From IMG/VR virus record IMGVR_UViG_3300024062_000070, positions 1 through 23,433 of that record: a stretch of 23,433 nt of DNA; one strand, given 5' to 3'. Position numbers and translations under genes: made by a program. Position 1 is the first letter of the stretch, and every line of letters begins with the position of its first letter. The stretch comes from a virus. Below, one piece after another: positions 7,329 through 15,922 of this stretch. Below the pieces are notes generated by a model, which was not told the origin of the DNA, made no database searches, and saw only the letters and a list, made by a program, of their open reading frames with translations.

Positions 7329-8825
7329 ATGGCTAGTTTTGATGGCAACGGCTTACAAATAGATCGGCTAGCCGACGTTAGGGAGGACATAGAAAATGCC
7401 CTCAAGGAAGCTTTCGGAGATGGCATCAATCTTGGAGAAGAAAGTCCCTTCGGAGTTATCACCGGGATAATGTCTGAGCGATATTCACTCCTATGGGAAA
7501 TCCTGGAGTCGATATATCAAGCTTCATTCCCCAACACTGCCTTTGGAATTTATTTAGATGAGCTAGTAGCATTAAACGGAATAATTAGGGAAGCGGCTAC
7601 AAAATCTGCAGTGGACTTAACATTCCAAAGATCGACCGACACCGGGACTGGAGATGTAACCATCCCAGTAGGTACTCAGGTTACAGCTTCAGGGGCCTCA
7701 AATGTAGTGTGGACTACCGAGATTGAAGGCACTATAGCTAGTGCAGTAGAAACCACTGTAGTACAAGCGTTTGCTGACGACTTCGGGCCGATTGGAGCAC
7801 TAGCTGGGACACTTACGGTCCTAGTCAGTACCCCAGCGGAGGTGGAAAGTGTCACCAATCTAAACGATGCCGAGCTAGGTGACATCGAGGAAACGGACTC
7901 GGAGCTCAAACTGAGACGTAACATCCAACTAGGGAGGGAAGGCACTTCCACCGAGTCTGGTATTAGGTCGGCTTTACAACTTTTGGATGAGGTTAGGGCT
8001 ACAGCCGTTGTAGTTAATGACACCGATGCAACAGATGGTGACGGTAGACCTCCTCACTCCTTCGAAGCATATATAGGCCCCGAGACTGGGGTTGATTTAA
8101 GTCAAACAATAACTCTATCATATGACGCTACCTTGGTTGATCTCAACTCGATAAGTATTGAGTTCGACGCTATTGCTATAGCTGGTTCCCCTGTAGTGTT
8201 CAACACGACTGAAGCCCAAACCTTGATCGACATAGCGACTGCAATAGAGGCTGAATCTAATATTCTATCGGCAGAATCGGATGGCACTACCATAACTATA
8301 ATAGGTGCCACTACTACAGATATAGCCCTGACCTCAACGGTAACACTTGGAGCATCTCAGGCAAACTCAGTGGTAAGTGTTGTTAACGCTGCAAATATAA
8401 CCACCCTAGATTTGATATCCCAAACCCTTTGGGATTCAAAGGCAGCGGGAATTCAAACTCATGGGGGCTTAACTGGAACCGCTGTAGACACCCAGGGAGA
8501 TAACCATGCTATGTCTTTCTCCCCAATTTCAGATAGACAAATTTGGGTAAGGGTGACCCTGACAACTAACGGGGACTATGACTCTATCACTGCAGAACCA
8601 GCAATAGCCCAATCCCTTGCAGACTATGCGACTAACAATTTATTTCCAGGGGTTGACGTTCTAAATTATAAATTAGTTTGTGCTGTAAGTGATGTGAATG
8701 TCGCAGGGATTGAAGGTATACTAATTGAAACTTCTGTAGATAACTCGATATTTAATACAGATAAGATAGAAATTCCAGTGAACGAATTCGCAACAATTGA
8801 CTCCGGTGACGTGACGTTCGTATAA
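7329..8825 (+). CDS. Baseplate J-like protein with an inserted domain
   Basis: 498 residues. The N-terminus (NGLQIDRLADVREDIENALK, then YQASFPNTAFGIYLDELVAL about 60-82) and the beta region (TFQRSTDTGTGDVTIPVGTQ about 98-117) are typical of gpJ/gp47-like wedge proteins. ETDSELKLRRNIQL (about 195-208) is the conserved 'tds.lR.R' helix. The normal 'SFEA.v.gg..q.Ia..iw..kpaGi.t.G' segment is interrupted: SFEAYI ends near residue 248 and resumes as LISQTLWDSKAAGIQTHG near 361. The roughly 110 residues between include a beta-alpha-beta module like that in the sheath N-half. The C-terminal half (VWVRVTLTT-like, VAGIEGILIETSVDN) is ordinary. It starts one base after the wedge gene stop. Confidence 0.9.
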   Translation: MASFDGNGLQIDRLADVREDIENALKEAFGDGINLGEESPFGVITGIMSERYSLLWEILESIYQASFPNTAFGIYLDELVALNGIIREAATKSAVDLTFQRSTDTGTGDVTIPVGTQVTASGASNVVWTTEIEGTIASAVETTVVQAFADDFGPIGALAGTLTVLVSTPAEVESVTNLNDAELGDIEETDSELKLRRNIQLGREGTSTESGIRSALQLLDEVRATAVVVNDTDATDGDGRPPHSFEAYIGPETGVDLSQTITLSYDATLVDLNSISIEFDAIAIAGSPVVFNTTEAQTLIDIATAIEAESNILSAESDGTTITIIGATTTDIALTSTVTLGASQANSVVSVVNAANITTLDLISQTLWDSKAAGIQTHGGLTGTAVDTQGDNHAMSFSPISDRQIWVRVTLTTNGDYDSITAEPAIAQSLADYATNNLFPGVDVLNYKLVCAVSDVNVAGIEGILIETSVDNSIFNTDKIEIPVNEFATIDSGDVTFV

Positions 8826-8835
8826 AGGGGAAGTT

Positions 8836-10734
8836 ATGACGGTCAAGCAAATAGTCGAAATAACCGACCACTCTAGCGACGGCCACGATAGATTGCACCA
8901 GCAATACAAGGACCCTGGTGGTACTCTATCTGTCCCTAGTATTGGGCCAGATTTAGTAACTGGTTGGCGAGCTATTTTAAATGCTTTCATTCTACCCTCC
9001 CAAGAATTCGAGACTATAGCTAATAAGATGTTGAATGAGCGGGGGATTGGCAATGCCGAAGGAGTTAACCTAGATAGGATTGGCCAGATAGTTGGTATTG
9101 GTAGAGGCGGTAGTTCGGATGAGGACTACGCTAACTTAATTGTAGGACAGATTGCTGCCAACAACTCTGACTCTACGGCTAGGGACCTTTTAGGTATTGC
9201 CACTATTATACTCGGTGACAACCTTCGCAGTTTAACACTTGTGGAAAGTTTCCCGGCTAAAGCATTGATCGACTATATTTCAGAGATTTATTTTACCATA
9301 GATGAAACCAATAATTACCTTGAAGTTCAGACGGACGGGGGAGGGGTGTCCCCCCTATTACCAGTTACTCTAACCCAAGGGTCCTACTTCCCGTACGAGT
9401 TAGCAAGTATTGTTTCTGGACAGATTGAAACAGCTTGGGGGGAACCTATAGGGGTGACCTTCACTTCCTTACGGGAATTTCAGTTTGAGGTAGGCACCGT
9501 CCCAAATCTGCCTGACCCAACAATAACTTTTAGGAGTGCAGGTCCGCTTTACGGTTTTGCTGTAGATCAGGTTATTAGTTCTACTGTGACGGGTTCCCCG
9601 GTGGCAGGACCCAACACCGATGAGATAGCCGTTCAGGATTCTTTAGAACAGGCAAAAGCGGCAGGAGTTGATATCTCCAGTCAGTCGGTTCCACCTGGAA
9701 CATTCTTTGGATTCTCAAATGATAATGACTCCCTCGGTTGGAGTAGTTCATTCGACACCTTTTTTACTATATCCGCACCTGGAACTAACTTTACCTTGAA
9801 TGAGTGGCAAGATAATACATACAAGTTTTCCCAATCTTTCCAGACTCTAAACTCCGCTGGCCAAATAACAGAAGTAGCTTGGGAACTAAATACAGGAGTA
9901 GGTAATCCTACAGGTCTAATTAGAATGGCAATTTATGATTTTACCTACGACCCCCCCGCTTACTACACCACGTTTACCTACGATGCAGGTCCACTAGATG
10001 ACAGTAGGCGAATATATATGGATGGCAACGGAACCACTGACATATCCCTAGCCCTGGTTTTTCCCTCTGGAACTCACTGGCCCTTTCTAACAGAATCCAA
10101 TGACTTTAGGCTACAAGGAGGAACCCTAGGTGTAGTAGATGAAAACGGAGACGACTGGGTATTGGTGGGGATAAGCAACATATTCAGTAATTTTGCTACG
10201 GTAGGAAATGTGACTACCGTATTCCTTGATCTAAGATCAAGTGGTACTACTGCCGCTGGTTTAACAAAGAATGGTACTCCAGAAACCCTTGATAATATGT
10301 TCACTATGTTCCCTGAATATAATGAAGCAAATAAAGCTGCCTACGATGCAAACAACCCCTCTGGATTATTTAAAGGTGAGGCCGCTAGGGACCCCGATGA
10401 GGGTAGCCTACTGGGGGCCTCAGATAGTGTGGAAATAAGTAGTTTAAGCCTTCCGGCATTACAACCATTTACTTTTTCTACCACCGTCCCCATTACGCCT
10501 GACACTAAATATTGGATGACATTGGAGTTGGATGGCGCAGGTTTCATGGACTTGAATAACTACATAGAAATAAAAGGGGCGGCGGGTGGCACATCATATC
10601 CAGATGGGGACTACTATGTATTCGATGGTGTAGATTGGGGTACAGGGCTAGGGGATACTGAGTTTCAGATAACAGTTAATGGGGAACCACTCATCCTCGG
10701 TGGTGGAATTTATACTAGTATACTAACGTTTTAA
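8836..10734 (+). CDS. Baseplate protein (DUF2612-like) fused to a beta-rich adhesin region
   Basis: 632 residues. The first ~160 resemble DUF2612-type tail proteins that follow gpJ: LHQQYKDPGG, FETIANKMLNERGI, GVNLDRIGQIVGIGRGGSSD, DYANLIVGQIAANNSDSTAR, then SFPAKALIDYI. Such family members are usually about 200 residues, so about 400 residues are extra. The extra part is beta-rich: QSFQTLNSAGQITEVAWELN with NPTGLIRMAIYDFTYDPPAY (about 335-380), and FTFSTTVPITPDTKYWMTLE (about 550-570). This two-part pattern resembles 'choice-of-anchor'/jelly-roll domains of surface adhesins. I infer that it binds host glycans or carries fibres from the baseplate. AAGGGGAAG precedes ATG 8836. The N-terminal call is moderately firm; the C-terminal fold is a pattern guess. 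Confidence 0.72.
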   Translation: MTVKQIVEITDHSSDGHDRLHQQYKDPGGTLSVPSIGPDLVTGWRAILNAFILPSQEFETIANKMLNERGIGNAEGVNLDRIGQIVGIGRGGSSDEDYANLIVGQIAANNSDSTARDLLGIATIILGDNLRSLTLVESFPAKALIDYISEIYFTIDETNNYLEVQTDGGGVSPLLPVTLTQGSYFPYELASIVSGQIETAWGEPIGVTFTSLREFQFEVGTVPNLPDPTITFRSAGPLYGFAVDQVISSTVTGSPVAGPNTDEIAVQDSLEQAKAAGVDISSQSVPPGTFFGFSNDNDSLGWSSSFDTFFTISAPGTNFTLNEWQDNTYKFSQSFQTLNSAGQITEVAWELNTGVGNPTGLIRMAIYDFTYDPPAYYTTFTYDAGPLDDSRRIYMDGNGTTDISLALVFPSGTHWPFLTESNDFRLQGGTLGVVDENGDDWVLVGISNIFSNFATVGNVTTVFLDLRSSGTTAAGLTKNGTPETLDNMFTMFPEYNEANKAAYDANNPSGLFKGEAARDPDEGSLLGASDSVEISSLSLPALQPFTFSTTVPITPDTKYWMTLELDGAGFMDLNNYIEIKGAAGGTSYPDGDYYVFDGVDWGTGLGDTEFQITVNGEPLILGGGIYTSILTF

Positions 10735-10747
10735 AAGGAGAAGGCAA

Positions 10748-11536
10748 ATGGCTAAACCTGTAGAAGTGACAGATTGGGCGACCTCGGGTTCAGCACTCAA
10801 GACGGCCACTGATTCGTCCAGGTGGACGTTGGGGTGGCAAACACTACCCGGCAACCAACCCAGCGACACTGGGGAACGTCCCAACCTCAACCAACAAAAC
10901 TATTGGCAGAATGCAGTCCACACTTGGATTCAGTACCTTGATGAAACCGTAGATGCAGCTATCGCTAACTATTTTGCGGTCGGGTCGGTCCAACAATCCA
11001 TGTTATCAGAGGTTCAATTCCAAAATGAGTTGGGGACGACATGGGTTATAATGGATGGCCGGAACGTCGCTGGATCACGTTATGAGGCTATAACCGGAAA
11101 CTCCAACATCCCTAACGCTTTCGGTAGATTTTTTCGGATGACAGGTGGTGCTCAAGCTGCTCCACTTGGTCAGGCCCAGGCAGAGGGTACGGCTGTTAAC
11201 GGATTAACTAACCAGTCAAGCGGTGTGTCAGGAACGGCAGCGGGGCAGGGTGGTGGTGCTACAACATCTGGTGGGCGAAGTAATGCCCATACTCACACCA
11301 TACCCACTATACTATCAGGAGATGTGTTCCAAGCTGGTACTGGCCGCCAAGCGTATGGGTCCGGGGCCGGACTATCTACGGCTGGCGAAACTACTGATCA
11401 CTCTCACTCAGTCCCAGCACATACTCATAGTTCCTCAAGTGTAAGCGGTACAGCGTCTGCACAGTTTATGACAGGTGATGGTGAGACAAGGCCAGTCAAT
11501 ATAGCCTTTAATTACTTTATAAAAATAGATAACTAG
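10748..11536 (+). CDS. Short tail fibre with collar-type tip
   Basis: 262 residues. The N-terminus (WTLGWQTLPGNQPSDTGERP, NQQNYWQNAVHTWIQYLDE) is a likely baseplate attachment segment. The rest is a phage tail-collar/receptor tip: GTTWVIMDGRNVAGSRYEAI (about 97-116), NIPNAFGRFFRMTGG, and the terminal GETRPVNIAFNYFIKI, which is the standard end of collar domains. Three HxH motifs occur: NAHTHTI, DHSHSV and AHTHSS. HxH pairs bind iron inside the trimeric tips of T4 gp12 and gp37, so a metal-stabilised needle is likely. The middle is Gly/Ala/Ser/Gln-rich. AAAGGAGAAGG lies before ATG 10748. Adjacent downstream genes probably add to the same adsorption apparatus. Confidence 0.85.
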   Translation: MAKPVEVTDWATSGSALKTATDSSRWTLGWQTLPGNQPSDTGERPNLNQQNYWQNAVHTWIQYLDETVDAAIANYFAVGSVQQSMLSEVQFQNELGTTWVIMDGRNVAGSRYEAITGNSNIPNAFGRFFRMTGGAQAAPLGQAQAEGTAVNGLTNQSSGVSGTAAGQGGGATTSGGRSNAHTHTIPTILSGDVFQAGTGRQAYGSGAGLSTAGETTDHSHSVPAHTHSSSSVSGTASAQFMTGDGETRPVNIAFNYFIKIDN

Positions 11537-11548
11537 TAGGAGTTAACA

Positions 11549-11920
11549 ATGAGCGATTGCGGAGGAGCAATAACAAATCCAATCTACCTAGTGGACCATG
11601 ACTCCTCTACCCCTTACACGTCCCCGATCATTGATCTTAGAAAACCTCTAGCTTCAATCTGCTATCAAATGAAATGGTCGAGTAGTAATGTTATAGGGAA
11701 ATTCGTTTGGGAAGCTTCAATATTTCCTGACCCGTATTGTTGGGAACAACTTGTCTCTTGTGAAGCTGTAGAGCTCATAACTAAAGATCAGGAAACTTTA
11801 AGTGGTATAGTGTCCCTACCCAACATTTGGCTAACGGTTGGGTTTGTTAGATTTAGGTGGGTACCCGACGTGGGAAGCACTGGGACATTTAATGTAGCCA
11901 TAAGATTGGTGCCCATATGA
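11549..11920 (+). CDS. Small beta-rich structural protein near fibre genes
   Basis: 123 residues, no signal peptide, four cysteines. The pattern of alternating aromatic strands (YQMKWSSS, GKFVWEASIFPD, CWEQLV, IWLTVGFVRFRWVPD, GTFNVAIRLV) resembles small beta-sandwich proteins often encoded beside tail fibres in environmental phages, where 'W..leaS....W..l' and 'vrf.W.p..gstG.lnv.i' recur. No named family is assigned. TAGGAG precedes ATG 11549. The stop overlaps the start of the next gene (ATGA at 11917), so the two are co-translated. A fibre accessory or baseplate decoration role is inferred from position only. Confidence 0.7.
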   Translation: MSDCGGAITNPIYLVDHDSSTPYTSPIIDLRKPLASICYQMKWSSSNVIGKFVWEASIFPDPYCWEQLVSCEAVELITKDQETLSGIVSLPNIWLTVGFVRFRWVPDVGSTGTFNVAIRLVPI

Positions 11921-12156
11921 AAACATACAATCCTTTAAATTGCGGTGGTGGCGAGGTAGGACCAGAAGAGTTCGGTAGCTTAGTGGACTTAATACTCACG
12001 AGTGCAACGGCTGTACCTGTCACGCCAAGCCCATACCCCATAGAGTTCGGAAATCCTCCTAGGATTTATTTGGAAGTCGAAAACGAGTTCCATACCCTGC
12101 ATGACTGGAGGGGTAGGGTTTTAACCACTAGCATAGTAGAGGAGGATACAGAGTAA
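11917..12156 (+). CDS. Small protein between fibre genes, unknown function
   Basis: 79 residues. The start overlaps the preceding stop and the stop TAA overlaps the ATG of the large fibre gene by one base, a tight translational coupling that supports a real gene. Visible features are NCGGGEVGPEEFGSLVDLIL at the N-terminus and RIYLEVENEFHTLHDWRGRV near the end, which could be a beta hairpin. No signal, helix bundle or catalytic motif is evident. It may be an adaptor or chaperone for the 1131-residue fibre, given its size and coupling; that is inference only. Confidence 0.68.
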   Translation: MKTYNPLNCGGGEVGPEEFGSLVDLILTSATAVPVTPSPYPIEFGNPPRIYLEVENEFHTLHDWRGRVLTTSIVEEDTE

Positions 12157-15100
12157 TGGCCATACATGTTATCAAAGGTGAAGGATCACCAATAAGCTTC
12201 ACGCCACCATCAACAGGCGTACATTATATAGATACGCTTAACCAGGATACTTATATATCAGTTGGAAATACTTCCCCTACTGACTGGATATTAACAGGTG
12301 GTAGTGGAACAAACTTCACAAATTTCCTAGCCCTTCTAGATACTCCAGCAAGCTATAACGGCCAACAAAGCAAAGTTCCTGTTGTGAGTGGGAACCAACT
12401 AATTTTCGACAATGAAAAATTGATTGACTTAAAAGATGTCGATAATTCAGGCTTGGCCGACAATCAAGTATTCGTGTATGACTTCGCAGGAGGTCAGACA
12501 TTTAAGCCAGCATATAGAATGGATTGGCAAGATTCATGGTCTGCCGGAACCTATAAATCCAACATAGTTGTAAAAGATCAAGGTTGGGTGATGATCTCTA
12601 ACAAGGAAACCTCGGAGCGTGCAGCACCACAACCAGATGGTGAAAGTGCCTGGGGATTAAGTGATAATCCAACTTGGCAACCTGGCACAACATCCCCTAT
12701 TGCAATACAAGGCTTGCGTTTTACCATCGGTAGCGAAGTCGTAACGATAGATGGTTTCAGGGCTTGGAGGGCTACTGACACAGCCAATGAAAGCTATAGC
12801 TATTTAATACAAGATATCACTGACCCTGCTAATACTACTGTTATCACTTCAGGTACGCTACCTCAAGGTCCGGTTGGTTGGGTTGAGATTACCACCTCAG
12901 GCTCATTCTTTTATGAAGGCCAAGTAATAGATATAAAATTTGCTACTGAGGTTAGTACATCCTCAAGTGCTTGGACTCACACTTGGACTCTACAAGATTC
13001 ATCCGGGGGTTTACCTGCCAGTGGGACTTACACACATAACGCAGCGCATGACCTTCTAAGAATAAATATTGAGGCCGATGGTCCGGTAAATATAAAAGGC
13101 GATCTCGACCAACTTAAAGTCGGCGATACACTTTTAATGTTTGAGTTCTTAAGTGCTAGTAGGTTCAATGATTACCAGGTAGCTTCCACACCTAGTTATT
13201 CAAACGGTGATACTGTTTTAGAGCTACCTGTTATTAGGATTGGAAATGGTCAAGCCGTTAGGACTGGTACGCTTTCACAAGGGGATGCAGTAATAAAAGC
13301 AGGTTCTTTACCAGCTGACTATGTTAGCATCCCTAACTATTGGTTCCTCAACCCACCCGTAGGCGGTGGATCTGTTAATGGGTATTTAATCACGGATTGG
13401 AATGCCACACCCAGCCTTACTGATGATGCTCTAGGACTTGATATAAGAGGACACGGCTGGATTGATTCTGATGATTGGGATGTAATAACCACAGTTGTTG
13501 CAAGTGGTGGCGGTGGTGGTGGCAGTGGTGGTGTAGATCAATTTAGGCAATTGGTTGACACTCCAAATTCATATGCAGGGGAGCAGGGGAGACTTGTCTC
13601 TGTTAATACATCCCAAGATGGATTAGAATTTATTGACCCCCCAAGTAGTTCCGTGAATAGCGTCTTTACGAGGCAAGGTGATGTGGTGGCGCAGACGGGA
13701 GACTACTCTGCCTCCCAGATAGGAGCTGATACTAGTGCTGAGGTTGACGCTAAAGATGTTGCTTCAATTAATGCCCATGTCGCCTTACCAGACCCCCACA
13801 CCCAATATTTAACCAGCGCAGATCTGCCCTCGATAGTGATCACTTATTTCACTGGCGTTACATCCACTATTGATGTTGGATATCTACAAAAAGTTCCTTT
13901 ACCGTTAGGCAACTCAGAGAATAGCGTTAGTGCTAATGGTAATACTGAGGACGTTCCTGTATTAATTGCACAGTGGTTAAATGAACCAGTATTTTCAGAA
14001 GGCGGCACACTCCTAGAAACTGGTTCAACATTCACACTAGATTATGAGGCGAGTGATGACTTTACCGATTTAAGTATAGAGGTTGGTGTAAGGACTATCG
14101 GTGGTGCTTTTGTCAGTGTAGCGACACAGGATTTTCCAGTAAATCAGGGTAGGTCAGTTTCAACTTTTCAACTAACAATACCAGAAACATCTTACAACAC
14201 AGGGGACACCTCATACACTAGAATATATGTCGTAAAAAGGGAATCTGGAGGTGTGAAAACACTCACCATATACCAAGAAGGCAGTTATGTTTCGAGGGTT
14301 TTAACGACAATTCCAATTGCAAGTCAGCCAGGGCCTCACGCTACCACTCATGAAGTTGGCGGTTCCGACCCCGTTTTACACGATAATTTAACGAATGCTC
14401 AAGGCTTCCAATCCCATGCCACCATTGATGCTCAACTATCCGACAATGGAACTAGGATTGACGACAATGAAAAAGACATAATACCTCTACAACAAAACAG
14501 TCCACCCGCTGACGGTAAGGTAGCTGGTAGATATTTAGGGGTAGCTAACGATGGTGTGGCATCATTCACAATATCTGATGCTGGTAGCTATAACACCGAT
14601 GGGACATACAGGTTCACACAACAATCAACTACCATAGGCGGCATAGGTATATTTGGTGACTGTGTAATATCTGGTAATGTCCTAACAGGCATTAGTGTTT
14701 TAAGAAGTACCGGGTTTGGGTATGTAGTCAGTGAAGTTGTCACCCTAGATATTCCTGGCGCTTCCGAAAATGTACCAGCCAAGATTACTATTGATGGGCT
14801 TGGAGTAGGACAAGAATGGCAGGAAATTGTAATACCGCCTGGAGGAGTGACTAGTTGGAATTCTAGGGTTGGTGATGTTGTTCCTGAAAGTGGCGACTAT
14901 AATGCAGACCAAATTGATGACGTTGCCACCCTCAAGAAATTCGCATCTCAAGCGCAGCTCGATCAAATCGCTACTAATACAGGCGACATTGCAGGTAAAG
15001 AGAATGAAATAACCGCCACTACTACAGCCGATTATTGGCAAGGCGATAAAACTTTCCAGCCAAAACTTGGTCTACCAATTTCAACGGATACTCAAACTGC

Positions 15101-15551
15101 ATTGGATCTTAAAGAGGATGAAATAACGGCTGCTACTACAGCCGACTATTGGCAAGGCGACAAGACTTTTCAGCCAAAGTCAGGTCTACCAATTTCAACG
15201 GCTACTCAAACGGCTTTAGATGCCAAGCCAGATATAATTAGTGCCAGTGGTAATATGGACGGTGACTTTACTGCAAAAACTTGGGTTATTACAAAAGTAG
15301 GGAGCATGGTAATCTTCGCATGGGAGTCTGGTAATCACCCAACGGCAAGTAGTGCAACCACAGCCACGCCAATCCCAGAAGAATATCGTCCAAGCCTACC
15401 TGTTAGCAACGTCTATATCTCCACTAGCAGTGACATAAGGATGGGCCAAATGAGAGATACTGGCCTATTTACAACGAGCTATAAAGATTGGAGTGGAGTA
15501 GGCTGGGACAGAACTGCCTCTGGCGGTGGTTCTCTGTGTTGGTCAGTTTAA
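12156..15551 (+). CDS. Long tail fibre protein
   Basis: 1131 residues, the largest protein here. It is a mosaic of known fibre motifs: LLDTPASYNGQQ (about 60-71) and LVDTPNSYAGEQGRLVSV (about 463-480), the common 'L.DTP.SY.gq.gk.v.V' unit; a Gly/Ser linker near 450-458; VNSVFTRQGDVVAQTGDYSA (about 498-517) and VTSWNSRVGDVVPESGDYNA (about 897-916), the 'V.s...R.GdV....GDY.a.qI' unit; PDPHTQYLTS (about 547); GPHATTHEVGGSDPV (about 726). A 38-residue tandem duplication follows near 948-1023. The C-terminal domain with RPSLPVSNVYISTSSD and the ending SLCWSV should be the receptor-binding tip. GGAGG lies 10 bases before ATG 12156. No endosialidase-type auto-cleavage motif was recognised. Confidence 0.88.
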   Translation: MAIHVIKGEGSPISFTPPSTGVHYIDTLNQDTYISVGNTSPTDWILTGGSGTNFTNFLALLDTPASYNGQQSKVPVVSGNQLIFDNEKLIDLKDVDNSGLADNQVFVYDFAGGQTFKPAYRMDWQDSWSAGTYKSNIVVKDQGWVMISNKETSERAAPQPDGESAWGLSDNPTWQPGTTSPIAIQGLRFTIGSEVVTIDGFRAWRATDTANESYSYLIQDITDPANTTVITSGTLPQGPVGWVEITTSGSFFYEGQVIDIKFATEVSTSSSAWTHTWTLQDSSGGLPASGTYTHNAAHDLLRINIEADGPVNIKGDLDQLKVGDTLLMFEFLSASRFNDYQVASTPSYSNGDTVLELPVIRIGNGQAVRTGTLSQGDAVIKAGSLPADYVSIPNYWFLNPPVGGGSVNGYLITDWNATPSLTDDALGLDIRGHGWIDSDDWDVITTVVASGGGGGGSGGVDQFRQLVDTPNSYAGEQGRLVSVNTSQDGLEFIDPPSSSVNSVFTRQGDVVAQTGDYSASQIGADTSAEVDAKDVASINAHVALPDPHTQYLTSADLPSIVITYFTGVTSTIDVGYLQKVPLPLGNSENSVSANGNTEDVPVLIAQWLNEPVFSEGGTLLETGSTFTLDYEASDDFTDLSIEVGVRTIGGAFVSVATQDFPVNQGRSVSTFQLTIPETSYNTGDTSYTRIYVVKRESGGVKTLTIYQEGSYVSRVLTTIPIASQPGPHATTHEVGGSDPVLHDNLTNAQGFQSHATIDAQLSDNGTRIDDNEKDIIPLQQNSPPADGKVAGRYLGVANDGVASFTISDAGSYNTDGTYRFTQQSTTIGGIGIFGDCVISGNVLTGISVLRSTGFGYVVSEVVTLDIPGASENVPAKITIDGLGVGQEWQEIVIPPGGVTSWNSRVGDVVPESGDYNADQIDDVATLKKFASQAQLDQIATNTGDIAGKENEITATTTADYWQGDKTFQPKLGLPISTDTQTALDLKEDEITAATTADYWQGDKTFQPKSGLPISTATQTALDAKPDIISASGNMDGDFTAKTWVITKVGSMVIFAWESGNHPTASSATTATPIPEEYRPSLPVSNVYISTSSDIRMGQMRDTGLFTTSYKDWSGVGWDRTASGGGSLCWSV
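14997..15224 (+). repeat. Two tandem 114-bp repeats in the long fibre gene
   Basis: Units 14997-15110 and 15111-15224 encode 38 residues each, beginning KENEITATTTADYWQGDKTF and KEDEITAATTADYWQGDKTF and sharing QPK.GLPIST.TQTALD. Differences are mostly synonymous, which suggests an older duplication kept under protein-level selection. They probably add one shaft repeat before the fibre tip. Confidence 0.92.
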
Positions 15552-15568
15552 TTTAAAGGAGATTTATA

Positions 15569-15904
15569 ATGGCTTTCAAGGCAGTATTCACAAATTGTAC
15601 TTATGACAGTGACTCGCAGAATGCTAACACGCTACGAGCTGACTACACAGTTATCGACAATAACAACAATGACCCCGACTATGAAAATAGCGGTAGTGTC
15701 TACGTTAGCCCAGGAGACGGGACTATTCGGTGTGTTAATTTTGATCCAGCCGCTTGGAGTAGTCCAGCAGGTCAGGGCTTAATTAATACTTTACTCAATG
15801 GCGCTAACAGAAACTCACTAAGCTTGGGCACTGTCGCTTCCACAAACGATCAGAAAAATGCGGCTAATGAAGTAGTGCTCAGACAGGAAACCTACAGCGA
15901 TTAA
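15569..15904 (+). CDS. Small protein after tail fibre, unknown function
   Basis: 111 residues, no signal peptide. It begins MAFKAVFTNCTYDSDSQN, with an Asn/Asp-rich segment (VIDNNNNDPDYENSG) and a middle containing GDGTIRCVNFDPAAWSSPAG, and ends in Asn/Gln-rich sequence. AAAGGAG stands before ATG 15569, 17 bases after the fibre stop, so it is likely the last gene of the fibre operon. Small proteins at this place are often fibre chaperones or virion decoration proteins, but no motif proves it. Confidence 0.68.
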   Translation: MAFKAVFTNCTYDSDSQNANTLRADYTVIDNNNNDPDYENSGSVYVSPGDGTIRCVNFDPAAWSSPAGQGLINTLLNGANRNSLSLGTVASTNDQKNAANEVVLRQETYSD

Positions 15905-15922
15905 TAAGACGTAAAATCAGAG

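Noticed and set aside
10711-10722. Perfect palindrome TATACTAGTATA
   Set aside because: It lies inside coding sequence (IYTSIL) near the end of the baseplate gene. A 12-base AT-rich palindrome is expected now and then, and no other site supports an operator.
13501-13530. Simple GGT/GGC repeats, considered as a CRISPR-like or regulatory array
   Set aside because: They encode a Gly/Ser linker in the long fibre; there are no spacers and no repeat structure beyond codon use.
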